Assembly (NCBI RefSeq): GCF_015265435.1
Contig: NZ_JABJWH010000008.1
Location: 1-64,000 of the forward strand
Origin: Alloalcanivorax profundimaris
GTDB taxonomy: Bacteria > Pseudomonadota > Gammaproteobacteria > Pseudomonadales > Alcanivoracaceae
Direction: 5' to 3'
DNA: 64,000 nucleotides
In this document: positions 1 through 8,608 of the stretch, piece by piece
How positions within the stretch are numbered: position 1 is the stretch's first letter
Layout of the letters: the number at the start of each line of letters is the position of its first letter
Notes under the pieces: model-generated
What the model was told of the DNA's origin: nothing
The model's database searches: none
Seen by the model: the letters and a program-made list of their open reading frames with translations, nothing else
Program-made: the position numbers and the translations under genes

Positions 1-77
1 TGCGCTGCTTCCAGGAGCGAACGGCCTCCCCGGTAACCGGGCTAAACCTTACCTAAATCTCCAGATCGAACATACAA

Positions 78-163
78 GGAGCGGCTTTAGCCGCGATCGA
101 GCGTGCCACCATCGGTCGCCGTATCGCGACTGAAGCGGGGTGCCGCCCAGTCGCTCCTACCGG
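78..163. repeat. REP-like palindrome pair
   Basis: Two REP-type palindromes lie just downstream of ptsP. The first (78-100) has arms GCGGCT and AGCCGC beside GGAGC. The second (121-163) reads TCGCGACTGAAG, then a GC-rich insert, then AGTCGCTCCTACC. The same core (TCGCGGCTGAAGCCGCTCC with variants) recurs in opposed pairs near 37.6 and 57.8 kb and singly at 59.6 kb. Such elements usually sit between genes and can form hairpins that stabilise or end transcripts. The rest of 1-183 shows no gene. Confidence 0.75.
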
Positions 164-183
164 GCAATTTGGCGGCGGTTCTT

Positions 184-2454
184 TCAGGCGGCCTTGCGGT
201 GGCGGATCAGGTCGCCCAGACCCACCTTGGTGAGCTGCAGATCCAGGTAGGAAGCGATCACCTCGCCGTTGTCCATGGCCAGCACCTCGTTGAGCAGCCG
301 GCGCAGGAAGCCCATGTTCACCTGGCGCACCGCCGCCTTCACCCGCAGCAGGTTGGAGGCGTTCATGGACAGGGTGTCGTAGCCCATGGCCAGCAGCAGC
401 AGGGCGGTGCTCGGATCGCCGGCCATTTCGCCGCACACCGACACCGGCTTGCCCTCTTCGTGAGCCTGCTCGACCACGTGCAGCAGGGCGTGCAACACCG
501 CCGGATGGCAGGAGTTATAGAGGTCGGACACCTGGCGGTTATTACGGTCCACCGCCAGCAGGTACTGGGTCAGGTCGTTGGTGCCCACGGACAGAAAATC
601 CACCCGCTGGGCCAGGGCCCGGGCCTGGTACACCGAGGCGGGCACCTCGATCATCACGCCCACCGGCGGCATGGCCACGTCCACCCCTTCCTCGCGCACT
701 TCCAGCCAGGCGCGATGAATCAGATGCTGGGCCTCCTCGGCCTCGATCACGCTGGTGATCATGGGCAGCATGATGCGCAGGTTATCCAGCCCCTCGGCGG
801 CCTTCAGCATGGCGCGCACCTGCACGATGAAGATTTCCGGGTGGTCCAGGGTAAGGCGGATGCCGCGCCAGCCGAGGAAGGGGTTTTCCTCCTCGATGGG
901 GAAGTAGCTGAGCGCCTTGTCGCCGCCCACGTCCAGGGTGCGCATGGTGACCGGGTGCGGAGCGAAGGCGGACAGCTGCTCGCGGTAAATCAGACGCTGC
1001 TCTTCCTCCGAGGGGAAGCGGTCGCGCACCATGAAGGGAATCTCGGTGCGGTACAGGCCCACGCCTTCGGCGCCGCGCTCGATGGAGCGGTTGATGTCGG
1101 TCATCAGGCCGGTGTTCACCTGCAGGCGGATGCGCTGGCCGTCCTCGGTTTCCGCCGGCAGGTCGCGAAGTTTTTCCAGGCCCGCCAGCAGGTGGCGTTC
1201 CTCGGCGATGATGTCCTGGAACTGCTCCTTGAGCTCCGCGGAGGCGTTGGCGATCACCCGCCCGCGGAAACCATCGACGATCAGCTCCTTGCCGTCCAGC
1301 TTCTTGAGCGGCAGGTTCTGGGCGCCCACCACGGTGGGAATGCCCATGGCGCGGGCGACGATGGCCATGTGCGAGTTGCGCGAGCCGCGCGTGGTGGCGA
1401 TGCCGACGATGTTCTCCTGGGGCAGCTCCATGAGCATCGGCGCGGACACGTCGTCGCCCAGCAGGATGCAGTGCTCCGGGAAGGTGATGCGCCGGCGGCT
1501 GCGGCTTTGCAGCTGCCCGAGCACCCGCCGGCCCAGGTCGCGCACGTCGGCGGCCCGTTCCCGCAGGTAGGGATCGTCCATCATCTCGAAATTGTGCACG
1601 TGGGCGTCCACCACCATGCGCAGGGCACCCTGCACCCAGTGGCCCTCGCGAATGCGCGCCACCACCTCGGCGGGCAGGGCGTGGCGGTCGAGCATGCGCA
1701 GGTAAACGTCGAACAGGGCCTGCTCCTCGGCGCCCAGGCTGGTCTTGGCCCGCTCCGCCAGGTCGCGGATTTCCTGGCGCACCCGCACCAGGGCCTCGTC
1801 GAGCAGGGCGATTTCGGCGCTGATGTCCTCCGGTTCCCGGTCCGGCACCGCGGACAGGTCCGCCTCCGGGAACAGCAGCACGCCGGTGCCGATGGCGGCG
1901 CCGGAGGCTCCAGGCTGGCCATCGTGGAAGCTGGGCAGGTCCTCGTGGGCGTCCAACTGGTCGAACAGCACCCCGGACGCGTGGGCGTGGGCGATCACCG
2001 CCGACAGCTGGGCGGAGATGGTGACCAGGAAGGCTTCCTCGCTCTGATCGAAGCGGCGCGCGTCGCGCTGCTGCACCACCAGGATGCCGAGCACCTCGCC
2101 GTGGTGCATCACCGGCACGCCCAGGAAGGCGTGGAAGGGGTCCTCGCCGGTCTCGGCCAGGTAATGGAATTTGGGGTGGGCGAAGGCGTCCTCCAGGTTG
2201 ATGGGCTCCTCGCGCAGCCCCACCTGCCCCACCAGCCCCTCGGAGAACCCCAGGCTGACCCGGCCCACCGCCTCGCGCTTGAGGCCCTCGGAGGCCATCA
2301 GCACGTAACGTTCCTCGGTGTTGTCCCGCAGGTAGATGGAACACACCTCGGTGCCCATGGCATCGCGCACCCGCTGGGCCATCAGGTCCAGGGCGGAGCG
2401 GATGTCCGGCGCGTTGTTCACTTCCTGTACGATGCGCCGCAGGGTGTCGAGCAT
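184..2454 (-). CDS. ptsP: Phosphoenolpyruvate-protein phosphotransferase PtsP (EI-Ntr)
   Basis: This is enzyme I of the nitrogen phosphotransferase system. It autophosphorylates from PEP and passes phosphate to NPr (PtsO), a regulatory chain linked to nitrogen, potassium and carbon balance in the cytoplasm. The 756 residues match the family length. An N-terminal GAF domain covers about 1-155. The phospho-acceptor is His362 in GSRNSHMAIVAR. The C-terminal PEP-binding barrel holds GVMIEVPASV, SVGTNDLTQY and the catalytic Cys674 in VCGEMAG. The start at 2454 is chosen because AAAGGAGAA lies just upstream and the protein then opens with the expected MLDTLRRIV; the open frame runs further upstream without family similarity. 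It lies 32 bp downstream of rppH in the same direction, an arrangement also known in E. coli and Pseudomonas. Confidence 0.97.
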   Translation of the reverse strand: MLDTLRRIVQEVNNAPDIRSALDLMAQRVRDAMGTEVCSIYLRDNTEERYVLMASEGLKREAVGRVSLGFSEGLVGQVGLREEPINLEDAFAHPKFHYLAETGEDPFHAFLGVPVMHHGEVLGILVVQQRDARRFDQSEEAFLVTISAQLSAVIAHAHASGVLFDQLDAHEDLPSFHDGQPGASGAAIGTGVLLFPEADLSAVPDREPEDISAEIALLDEALVRVRQEIRDLAERAKTSLGAEEQALFDVYLRMLDRHALPAEVVARIREGHWVQGALRMVVDAHVHNFEMMDDPYLRERAADVRDLGRRVLGQLQSRSRRRITFPEHCILLGDDVSAPMLMELPQENIVGIATTRGSRNSHMAIVARAMGIPTVVGAQNLPLKKLDGKELIVDGFRGRVIANASAELKEQFQDIIAEERHLLAGLEKLRDLPAETEDGQRIRLQVNTGLMTDINRSIERGAEGVGLYRTEIPFMVRDRFPSEEEQRLIYREQLSAFAPHPVTMRTLDVGGDKALSYFPIEEENPFLGWRGIRLTLDHPEIFIVQVRAMLKAAEGLDNLRIMLPMITSVIEAEEAQHLIHRAWLEVREEGVDVAMPPVGVMIEVPASVYQARALAQRVDFLSVGTNDLTQYLLAVDRNNRQVSDLYNSCHPAVLHALLHVVEQAHEEGKPVSVCGEMAGDPSTALLLLAMGYDTLSMNASNLLRVKAAVRQVNMGFLRRLLNEVLAMDNGEVIASYLDLQLTKVGLGDLIRHRKAA

Positions 2455-2486
2455 GGGCGTTGTTCTCCTTTCGATGTCCGGGGTCG

Positions 2487-2981
2487 CTAGCGACGGCCAC
2501 GCAAGGCCGGTGCCAGTTCCCTGAGCGCCCGGGCGTAGACGCCGCGTTTGAAGTGCACCACCTTGCGGATCGGGTACCAGTAATTGACCCAGCGCCAGTC
2601 CTGGAACTCCGGCGCCGGCGAGCGCCCCAGGTCGATGGCCTCGTCCTCGGCGTCCAGGCGCAGCAGGAACCACTTCTGGCGCTGGCCGATGCACACCGGG
2701 CGGTTACGCGGCGGACGCAGGAAGCGGCGTGGCAGACGGTAGGTCAGCCATCCCTCCGTGGTGGCGAGCACGCTGACGTGCTCACGCAGCAGGCCGGTTT
2801 CCTCTTCCAGCTCCCTGAACAGGGTGTCCTCGGGGCTTTCGCCGGGCATCATGCCGCCCTGGGGAAACTGCCAGGCGTCCCGGTTGCCGATGCGGCGGCC
2901 CCAGAACACCCGGCCATCCGGGCCGGCGATCACGATGCCAACGTTGAGCCGATATCCTTTCTCGTCGATGATGCCTGTCAT
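2487..2981 (-). CDS. rppH: RNA 5'-pyrophosphohydrolase RppH
   Basis: RppH removes pyrophosphate from the 5' end of mRNAs, which triggers RNase E-dependent decay. The protein has 164 residues. The Nudix box (G-x5-E-x7-REUxEExGU) runs from residue 42 to 64 with the RELEEETGL core. The family signatures WQFPQGG, PVCIGQKQKWF-like (PVCIGQRQKWF) and FKRGVY are all present. The start at 2981 gives the canonical MTGIIDEKGYRLNVGIV opening and has GAAGG upstream. An in-frame ATG at 2996 would add five residues, and the open frame extends further without family similarity. It is the first gene of a likely rppH-ptsP operon and is divergent from the HAD phosphatase gene. Confidence 0.95.
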   Translation of the reverse strand: MTGIIDEKGYRLNVGIVIAGPDGRVFWGRRIGNRDAWQFPQGGMMPGESPEDTLFRELEEETGLLREHVSVLATTEGWLTYRLPRRFLRPPRNRPVCIGQRQKWFLLRLDAEDEAIDLGRSPAPEFQDWRWVNYWYPIRKVVHFKRGVYARALRELAPALRGRR

Positions 2982-3153
2982 TGCCTTCAATCCCATGGCG
3001 CGGCACGGGGCTGGCGAGAAACCGCCGAACCCAGCCGTACAGGCGCGCAATATTGCCATTAAACCTTGTCGGCCCGGCGCCAATCAATCGACTGCCTTCC
3101 CCGGGCGCCTCTGGTAAGCTACGGCGCGCACGCGAATACCGGGAGCCCCTTGC

Positions 3154-3837
3154 ATGACACTGGCCATTTTCGACCTCGACAACACGCTGATCGCCGGCGA
3201 TTCCGACCATCAGTGGGGGGACTTCCTGGTCCGCCGTGGCGAGGTGGACGGCGAGCGCTACCAGGCCGCCAACGACCGCTTCTACCAGGATTACCTGGAC
3301 GGCAGTCTGGACATCTTCGCTTACCAGGAGTTCGTGCTCTCGGAACTCAAGGGCCGTCCGCTGGACGAGCTGGACGCCCTGCGCCAGGCCTTCCTGAAGG
3401 AGGTCATCGACGCCCTCTGGCTGCCCCGCGCCGAGGCCCTGGTGGCCGAGCACCGCGCGCGCGGCGATACCCTGATGATCATCACCGCCACCAACGACTT
3501 CATCACCGCGCCCATCGCCGAGCGGCTGGGCGTGCCGCACCTGATCGCCACCCGCGCGGAGCGCGACGGCGACGGCCTTTACACCGGCCGGGTGGCCGGC
3601 GTGCCCAGCTACCGGGAAGGCAAGGTGGAGCGCCTCGCCCACTGGCTGGGCGACCACGGCGAGAGCCTGGCGGGCAGCTGGTTCTACAGCGACTCCCACA
3701 ACGACCTGCCGCTGCTTGGCAAGGTGGACAACCCAGTGGCGGTGGACCCGGACCCGACCCTGGCGCGGGCCGCCCGGGAGCGCGGCTGGCCGATCCTGTC
3801 GCTGCGCGACCAGGCCGACGCCGGAGCGGCCTCGTGA
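3154..3837 (+). CDS. HAD-IB family phosphatase (SerB/histidinol-phosphatase-like)
   Basis: This is a predicted cytoplasmic phosphomonoesterase of 227 residues. HAD motif I is FDLDNTLI with nucleophile Asp7 and Asp9. Motif II is MIITATN, and the C-terminal FYSDSHNDLPLL supplies the motif III/IV acidic residues that bind magnesium. Subfamily IB includes phosphoserine and histidinol-phosphate phosphatases, but the substrate here cannot be read from sequence. Pseudomonas carries a similar protein beside rppH, divergently, as here. The stop overlaps the GTG start of the next gene (GTGA), so translation of the two is probably coupled. A weak extended -10 (TGGTAAGCT) ends at 3120. Confidence 0.9.
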   Translation: MTLAIFDLDNTLIAGDSDHQWGDFLVRRGEVDGERYQAANDRFYQDYLDGSLDIFAYQEFVLSELKGRPLDELDALRQAFLKEVIDALWLPRAEALVAEHRARGDTLMIITATNDFITAPIAERLGVPHLIATRAERDGDGLYTGRVAGVPSYREGKVERLAHWLGDHGESLAGSWFYSDSHNDLPLLGKVDNPVAVDPDPTLARAARERGWPILSLRDQADAGAAS

Positions 3838-4865
3838 AACGGCTGCCGGTCCTGGCCCTGGCGCTGGCCCTGGCGGCCTGCGACGCGCCCCAGCAGGAGA
3901 GCCCGGCCCCCGCCGCGCCGGAAGACGCGGCCCCGGACGGCGCCGGCGCGGACGCGATATCACTGAGCGACGCCGACGGCGCCGGTGCCCTCACCGAGCG
4001 GCAACGCGCCTGGGAGGAAGCCCTGGACGCCCTGCTCGAGCAGCCGGACGCCGACACCCTGGCCACCGCCCAGGGGGCCTGGGAAGGGCTCTACCGGACC
4101 TTTAACCGGCACTGGCTGGCGCTGGCCGCGAACGCCTGCCAGAACGGCGCCGGGGACCGCCTGACGCGCCTGGACGCCTGGCCCTTCTATCCGGCCTACG
4201 TGGACGGCCTGCCCGCCTGGCCGGATTCCGGCATCGTCAACGATCCGGCCCTGGAACTGACCGCCGCCAGCCTGCGCCGGCAGCAGGGCGCCACCACCGA
4301 CGGCGAGGTGGCCCTGGGCTTTCAGCCCCTGCGTTTGCTGGTGTCCGGCGTGCCGGACGCGCCGCGCCAGCCGGCGGATTTCCAGGCCGGCTCCGCCACC
4401 CCGGCCGCCGCCGGGGACGGTGGCGAAGCGCCTCCGGCGGTGGACGCGCCGGCCCGCCGGCGGACCTACCTGCGCCTGGCCGCCGACCAGCTTGCCGGGG
4501 ATCTGGCGGCGCTTTCCGGTGACGCTCCGGTGGGGGCGGTGGCGCTGCAATGCGCCCTGGAGCGGCTCGACCGGCGCCTGGCGACCCTGGAGAGCCAGCG
4601 CGGCGCCACCGACCCGGAGGCGGGCCTGTACCTGCCAGCGCGCAGCATCGAGATCATCGACGCGGCCCAGCCCGCGGCCACCCTGGAACAGCTCGCCGCG
4701 GAGGCCAACGGGCCGCTGCGCGGGGCACTGGAAAACGCCGAGCCCGGCTTTCAGGCGGCCCTGGATCAAGCCGTGGAAGAGAACGACTGGGCGCCACTGC
4801 GAGCCTGGCTGAGCCAGAACAACGGCAGCGGCACCGGCGGCCCCGCCGCCGCGATTCGCGGCTAG
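3834..4865 (+). CDS. Imelysin-like (M75-related) lipoprotein with altered GxHxxE motif
   Basis: A 343-residue predicted lipoprotein. The signal peptide ends in a lipobox (LALAAC), giving lipid-anchored Cys16. The body recalls imelysin proteins, which are periplasmic and often tied to iron uptake: LTRLDAWPFYPAYVDG matches the R-[IL]-D-x-WP-x-x-P-x-Y-[IV]-D block, and GFQPLRLLVSG sits where the family has GFHxIExLLWG. The hallmark GxHxxE is therefore GxQxxR (Gly162, Gln164, Arg167), so the proposed metal ligands are missing. The GTG start is chosen because it overlaps the upstream TGA and directly begins the signal peptide. A low-complexity Ala/Pro/Glu/Asp linker follows the lipobox. It ends 16 bp from the convergent hldE stop. 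The imelysin assignment is by motif memory, moderately secure. Confidence 0.75.
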   Translation: MKRLPVLALALALAACDAPQQESPAPAAPEDAAPDGAGADAISLSDADGAGALTERQRAWEEALDALLEQPDADTLATAQGAWEGLYRTFNRHWLALAANACQNGAGDRLTRLDAWPFYPAYVDGLPAWPDSGIVNDPALELTAASLRRQQGATTDGEVALGFQPLRLLVSGVPDAPRQPADFQAGSATPAAAGDGGEAPPAVDAPARRRTYLRLAADQLAGDLAALSGDAPVGAVALQCALERLDRRLATLESQRGATDPEAGLYLPARSIEIIDAAQPAATLEQLAAEANGPLRGALENAEPGFQAALDQAVEENDWAPLRAWLSQNNGSGTGGPAAAIRG

Positions 4866-4881
4866 ACGCCGAAGTGGGCGA

Positions 4882-6309
4882 TCACTCGCCCCGTATGCGC
4901 TGCACGATGTGGGTGGTGGAGATGTTCTCGGCGAAGTCAAGCACCTCGACCCGGCCGCCATGGGCCTGCACGATGGGCGCGCCCACCACCTGGTCCACGG
5001 TGTAGTCGCCGCCTTTCACCAGCACGTCCGGTTTGATCTTCTCCAGCAGCGGCTCCGGGGTGTCGGTGTCGAACGCCACCACGTAATCCACCGCCTCCAG
5101 GGCCGCCAGCACCGCCATGCGCCGCTCCAGCGGGTTGATCGGCCGGCCCGGGCCTTTCAGCCGCTTTACCGATTCGTCGCTGTTCACCGCCAGCACCAGC
5201 CGGTCGCCCAGACGGCGGGCGGAATCCAGGTAGCCCACATGGCCGGCGTGGATGATGTCGAAGCAGCCGTTGGTGAACACGATGGTCTCACCCTGGGCGC
5301 GGGCGTCCTCGATGGCCAGCAGCAGCTGCTCCTCGGTCATGGCGCCGCGCCCCGGGCCGCCGGTCTGATGCACCGCCCGGCGCAGCTCCGGGGCGCTGAC
5401 CACGGCGGTGCCCAGCTTGCCGACCACGATGCCGGCGGCGATGTTGGCCAGGGCCACGGCGTCCTCCAGGGGCGCGCCGGCGGCCAGGGCCACCGCCAGG
5501 GTGGAAATCACCGTGTCGCCGGCGCCGGTGACGTCGAACACCTCACGGGCATGGGTGGGCAGGTGGCGTTCCGGCTGGCCGGCGCGCAGCAGGGTCATGC
5601 CGCGCTCGCTGCGGGTCACCAGCAACGCCTCCAGGTCCAGCTCCGCCATCAGCGTCTGGCCTTTCTCCGCCAGGGTCTTCTCATCGGGCACCGGGCCCAC
5701 CACCGCCTCGAACTCGGACAGATTGGGGGTCAGCAGGGTGGCGCCCCGGTAACGCTCGAAATCGCTGCCCTTGGGGTCCACCAGCACCGGCACGCCGGCC
5801 TCCCGGGCCAGCCGGATCAGCCCCGGGCAGTCACGCAGGGCGCCCTTGGCGTAGTCGGACAGCACCAGAGCGCCGCAGCCGGCCAGGCGCGCGCCCACCC
5901 GCTCGGCGAAGGGCGCCGGGTCCTGATCCAGAAAGGATTCCTCGAAATCCAGCCGCAGCAGTTGCTGCTGGCGGCTCACCACCCGCAGCTTGGTGATGGT
6001 GGGCAGGCCCGCCACCTTCTGGAAATCGCAGGTCACGTCGGCGGCGGCCAGGCGCTCCTGCAGAATGCCGGCGGCTTCGTCGTCGCCGGTGACGCCCACC
6101 AGCTCGGCGCGGGCGCCCAGGGCGGCCATGTTCAGGGCCACGTTGGCGGCGCCGCCGGGACGATCCTCCAGGTCGGTGACGCGCACCACCGGCACCGGGG
6201 CTTCCGGCGAGATGCGGCCGGTGGGCCCGTGCCAGTAGCGGTCGAGCATGACATCGCCGGCCACCAGGACCCGCGCCTGGCCGAACGGAGGGATCTCCAG
6301 GTTGGGCAT
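4882..6309 (-). CDS. hldE: Bifunctional heptose 7-phosphate kinase / heptose 1-phosphate adenylyltransferase HldE
   Basis: HldE makes ADP-heptose for the LPS inner core. It phosphorylates D-glycero-manno-heptose 7-phosphate at C1 and, after GmhB action, adenylates it. The 475 residues match E. coli (477). The N-terminal ribokinase-type domain (about 1-325) holds [13 protein letters not shown] and the catalytic DVTGAGDT. The C-terminal nucleotidyltransferase domain (about 340-475) holds [13 protein letters not shown] with the HxGH motif. The start at 6309 gives a normal N-terminus; the same frame stays open far upstream, but that extension is a shadow of the opposite-strand genes. HldE supplies the substrate used by the WaaC and WaaF transferases encoded about 10 kb away. 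Confidence 0.97.
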   Translation of the reverse strand: MPNLEIPPFGQARVLVAGDVMLDRYWHGPTGRISPEAPVPVVRVTDLEDRPGGAANVALNMAALGARAELVGVTGDDEAAGILQERLAAADVTCDFQKVAGLPTITKLRVVSRQQQLLRLDFEESFLDQDPAPFAERVGARLAGCGALVLSDYAKGALRDCPGLIRLAREAGVPVLVDPKGSDFERYRGATLLTPNLSEFEAVVGPVPDEKTLAEKGQTLMAELDLEALLVTRSERGMTLLRAGQPERHLPTHAREVFDVTGAGDTVISTLAVALAAGAPLEDAVALANIAAGIVVGKLGTAVVSAPELRRAVHQTGGPGRGAMTEEQLLLAIEDARAQGETIVFTNGCFDIIHAGHVGYLDSARRLGDRLVLAVNSDESVKRLKGPGRPINPLERRMAVLAALEAVDYVVAFDTDTPEPLLEKIKPDVLVKGGDYTVDQVVGAPIVQAHGGRVEVLDFAENISTTHIVQRIRGE

Positions 6310-6453
6310 CGCCCTACTCCATCTAGGCTCATGATAGCCGCGAAGTGTAGCATAGCGGTGGATGCGGGCAGCCGGGCTGAGTACACTTTCCCGCTCGCCG
6401 ACGCGGGCGCGCCGCGCCGGCCGGTTGTTGCATATCGAACGGGACGGAACTCT
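6310..6453. promoter_or_regulatory. Divergent promoter region hldE / waaL-like
   Basis: This 144-bp region separates two divergent genes. On the minus strand TACACT (6349-6344) could be the -10 of hldE, giving a leader of about 30 nt. On the plus strand TACACT (6382-6387) could serve the membrane protein gene. Neither has a convincing -35 box, so this is a suggestion only. Confidence 0.35.
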
Positions 6454-7620
6454 ATGACGGCATTGCGCCACAACGCGCAGCAGGGCAGATGGTTGAGACT
6501 GTGGCTGACGGTCTCCTTCGCGGTGATGTTCACCGGCCCCTTCCTGTTCCACTCCCGGGTGGCCCTGCTCAACGTGGTCGACGTGCTGTTCTTCGTGCCC
6601 TCCCTGACGCTGCTCACCCGCGCTTTGGTGAGCGGTGACCGCAAGCTGCTGCTGGACCCCTGGCTGGCGCCACTGTACGCCTTTCTGGGCTGGACCCTGT
6701 TGACCATGCTGTGGGCCGAGGACGTGAACGCCTCGCGCACGGTGCGCGCGGTGGTCCAGGTGGTGATCCTGGTGGGCATGCTGCGCTGGCTGCACCTTTA
6801 TTACCGCAATACCCTGAAGCTGTCCCTGGCCAATGGCGCCATGACCGCCATGGTGGTACTGGCGGTGATCATGGTCAGCTATTACACCATTCAGCCCCTG
6901 GACAGCCCGCTGTTCAGCGAGCCCGCCAGCCTGATCTTCAACCTGCCCCAGCCCGGGCCGCTGATCAGCACCATGGGGCTGGTGGCGCCGTCGTTCATTC
7001 TGCTCGCCCAGGCCCTGGACGAGGGCTTCACGCCCAAGGGCGCGCGCCGGGGCGCCGGCGCCCTGGTGGGCTTCACCTTCCTGGTGGCGGTGCAGCCCCA
7101 CACCGGCATCATGCTGCTGGTGATGGCCCTGGGCTGGGTGCTGCTGCGCTACGGCCAGCGCCTGCTGGCGGCCCTGGCCGGCGCCGTCGCCCTGTACCTG
7201 GCGCTGGACTTCGAGGTGCTGCGCCAGGCTCAGATGTATTTCAGCCACCCGATCTTCGGCAACGGCTTCAGCCAGGAAGGCGGCGATTCCCTGCTGGAGG
7301 GCATTCCCGAGGGCCTGCGCGTGCTGCCCCACCCCAACAACATTCTGCTGGCGGTGATCCACAGCACAGGCCTGATCGGCCTGGTCCTGTTTCTCGCCGC
7401 CTGGGCGGTGCCCGCCTGGAACCTGCCGGACAGCGACCAGAAGCACCGCGAAGGCGCCGTCTTCCTGGTCAGCCTGCTGCCCGGCCTGCTCACCATGCTC
7501 AGCGCCGGCGCCTACCTGCTGGTGCCTTTCCACCCCAGCTGGATGTGCCTGTGGCTGCCTCTGGGTCTGATGCTGGCCAGCCTCAGCCACCGCGACTCGC
7601 GGCTTCCGCCGCTCCGCTAA
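6454..7620 (+). CDS. O-antigen ligase/polymerase-like membrane protein (WaaL/Wzy type), copy 1
   Basis: A 388-residue polytopic inner-membrane protein with roughly ten hydrophobic segments. WaaL-family proteins join O-antigen or other glycans to lipid A-core on the periplasmic side. The late region has [11 protein letters not shown] followed by [20 protein letters not shown], which matches the O-antigen ligase core with its conserved His and the following TM segment. The N-terminus (WLTVSF ... [12 protein letters not shown]) closely parallels the second copy at 8609-9841, so the two are paralogues. GGACGGAA precedes the start and only 3 bp separate it from lpxL. Whether it acts on O-antigen, core or another glycan is unknown; no wzx/wzy cluster is in the window. 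Confidence 0.8.
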   Translation: MTALRHNAQQGRWLRLWLTVSFAVMFTGPFLFHSRVALLNVVDVLFFVPSLTLLTRALVSGDRKLLLDPWLAPLYAFLGWTLLTMLWAEDVNASRTVRAVVQVVILVGMLRWLHLYYRNTLKLSLANGAMTAMVVLAVIMVSYYTIQPLDSPLFSEPASLIFNLPQPGPLISTMGLVAPSFILLAQALDEGFTPKGARRGAGALVGFTFLVAVQPHTGIMLLVMALGWVLLRYGQRLLAALAGAVALYLALDFEVLRQAQMYFSHPIFGNGFSQEGGDSLLEGIPEGLRVLPHPNNILLAVIHSTGLIGLVLFLAAWAVPAWNLPDSDQKHREGAVFLVSLLPGLLTMLSAGAYLLVPFHPSWMCLWLPLGLMLASLSHRDSRLPPLR

Positions 7621-7623
7621 CGC

Positions 7624-8541
7624 ATGGGTAAGCGCCGCCAACGCTCCGCGCATCCCGCCGACCCGCGCCTGTGGCCCACACGCCTGGGGCTGGCACTGTT
7701 CTGGCTGATCGGCCAGCTGCCCTGGGACCTGCTGCTGGCCGCTGGACGGGGCCTGGGCCGACTGGCCTGGTATCTGGCCCGGGACCGGCGCCGGGTCACG
7801 CTGATCAACCTGAAGCTGTGCTTCCCGGAACGCTCCGAGGCGGAACGCGAGCGCCTGGCGCGCCAGGTGATGATCAGCACCGGCGAGGCGATCCTGGAAA
7901 TGGCCGGCAGTTTCCATAACCAGCGCATCGACCTGGGCAAGCGCCTCACCGTCACCGGCCTGGAACACCTGGAAGCCGCCCGCGCCGAAGGCCAGGGCGT
8001 GCTGCTGCTGGGCATGCACTTCAATTCCATCGATGTGGGCAGCCGCCTGCTGGGGAAATTCTTTCGCTTCAGCGTGGTCTATCGTCCCAACGACAACCCC
8101 CTGCTGGATAAGCTGATCTCCGAGGGGCGGGGCGCCTGGGTGAACCATTCCGTGGACCGCAACGACCTGCGCCAGACAGTGCGACTGCTGCGCCAGGGCG
8201 AAGTGGTCTGGTATGCGCCGGACCAGGACTACGGCACCCGGCACGCGGTGTTCGTGCCCTTTTTCGGCGTGCCGGCGGCCACCATCACCGCCACCAGCCG
8301 CATCGCCAAAATGGGCAAGGCGGTGGTCATCCCGTGCGCTCATTACCGGCTGCCCGGGGGACGCTACGAAATCGAGTTCGGCGCGCCCCTGGAGGATTTC
8401 CCGGGCGGCGACGACGAGGCGGATACCGCGCGCATCAACCGCACCATCGAACACTATGTGCGCAAGCACCCGGAGCAGTACCTGTGGGTGCACAAGCGCT
8501 TCAAGCACCAACCGGACGGGCGCTCCCCCTACCGCGCCTGA
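7624..8541 (+). CDS. lpxL: Lipid A biosynthesis lauroyl acyltransferase (LpxL/HtrB family)
   Basis: This enzyme adds a secondary acyl chain to Kdo-lipid A from acyl-ACP at the cytoplasmic face of the inner membrane. It has 305 residues, as expected. The HX4D catalytic motif is [10 protein letters not shown] (His132, Asp137). [20 protein letters not shown] and the C-terminal [13 protein letters not shown] are typical family blocks. A hydrophobic N-terminal helix (about 20-45) anchors it. It begins 3 bp after the upstream ligase-like gene and lies between the two ligase-like paralogues, so lipid A acylation and core/O-antigen steps share one transcription unit. LpxM or LpxP specificity cannot be excluded from sequence alone. 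Confidence 0.93.
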   Translation: MGKRRQRSAHPADPRLWPTRLGLALFWLIGQLPWDLLLAAGRGLGRLAWYLARDRRRVTLINLKLCFPERSEAERERLARQVMISTGEAILEMAGSFHNQRIDLGKRLTVTGLEHLEAARAEGQGVLLLGMHFNSIDVGSRLLGKFFRFSVVYRPNDNPLLDKLISEGRGAWVNHSVDRNDLRQTVRLLRQGEVVWYAPDQDYGTRHAVFVPFFGVPAATITATSRIAKMGKAVVIPCAHYRLPGGRYEIEFGAPLEDFPGGDDEADTARINRTIEHYVRKHPEQYLWVHKRFKHQPDGRSPYRA

Positions 8542-8588
8542 CATAACAAAAGTATGGCCATGACAGGCACTGAACGACCGAGCCCGCT

Positions 8589-8603
8589 AACTCCCATGGA
8601 GTT
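8589..8603 (+). promoter_or_regulatory. Small hairpin covering the ribosome binding site of the second ligase-like gene
   Basis: The palindrome AACTCC-CAT-GGAGTT lies 5 to 20 bases before the ATG at 8609, and the only good Shine-Dalgarno (GGAG, 8598-8601) forms its 3' arm. In mRNA a 6-bp stem with a 3-nt loop could mask the site and lower or condition translation. This is inference from base pairing only. Confidence 0.4.
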
Positions 8604-8608
8604 CCTGA

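Noticed and set aside
103-2490. A 795-codon open frame opposite ptsP
   Set aside because: Low-complexity His/Gln/Val-rich translation and no ribosome site; ptsP is unmistakable on the other strand.
5990-6238. Small plus-strand frames within hldE and similar inside other genes
   Set aside because: Arg/Ser/Pro-rich translations typical of shifted frames of high-GC genes.
6310-8544. Upstream extension of hldE to a 1220-residue protein
   Set aside because: The extra part is antisense to the ligase-like and lpxL genes and is low complexity; HldE is complete from 6309.
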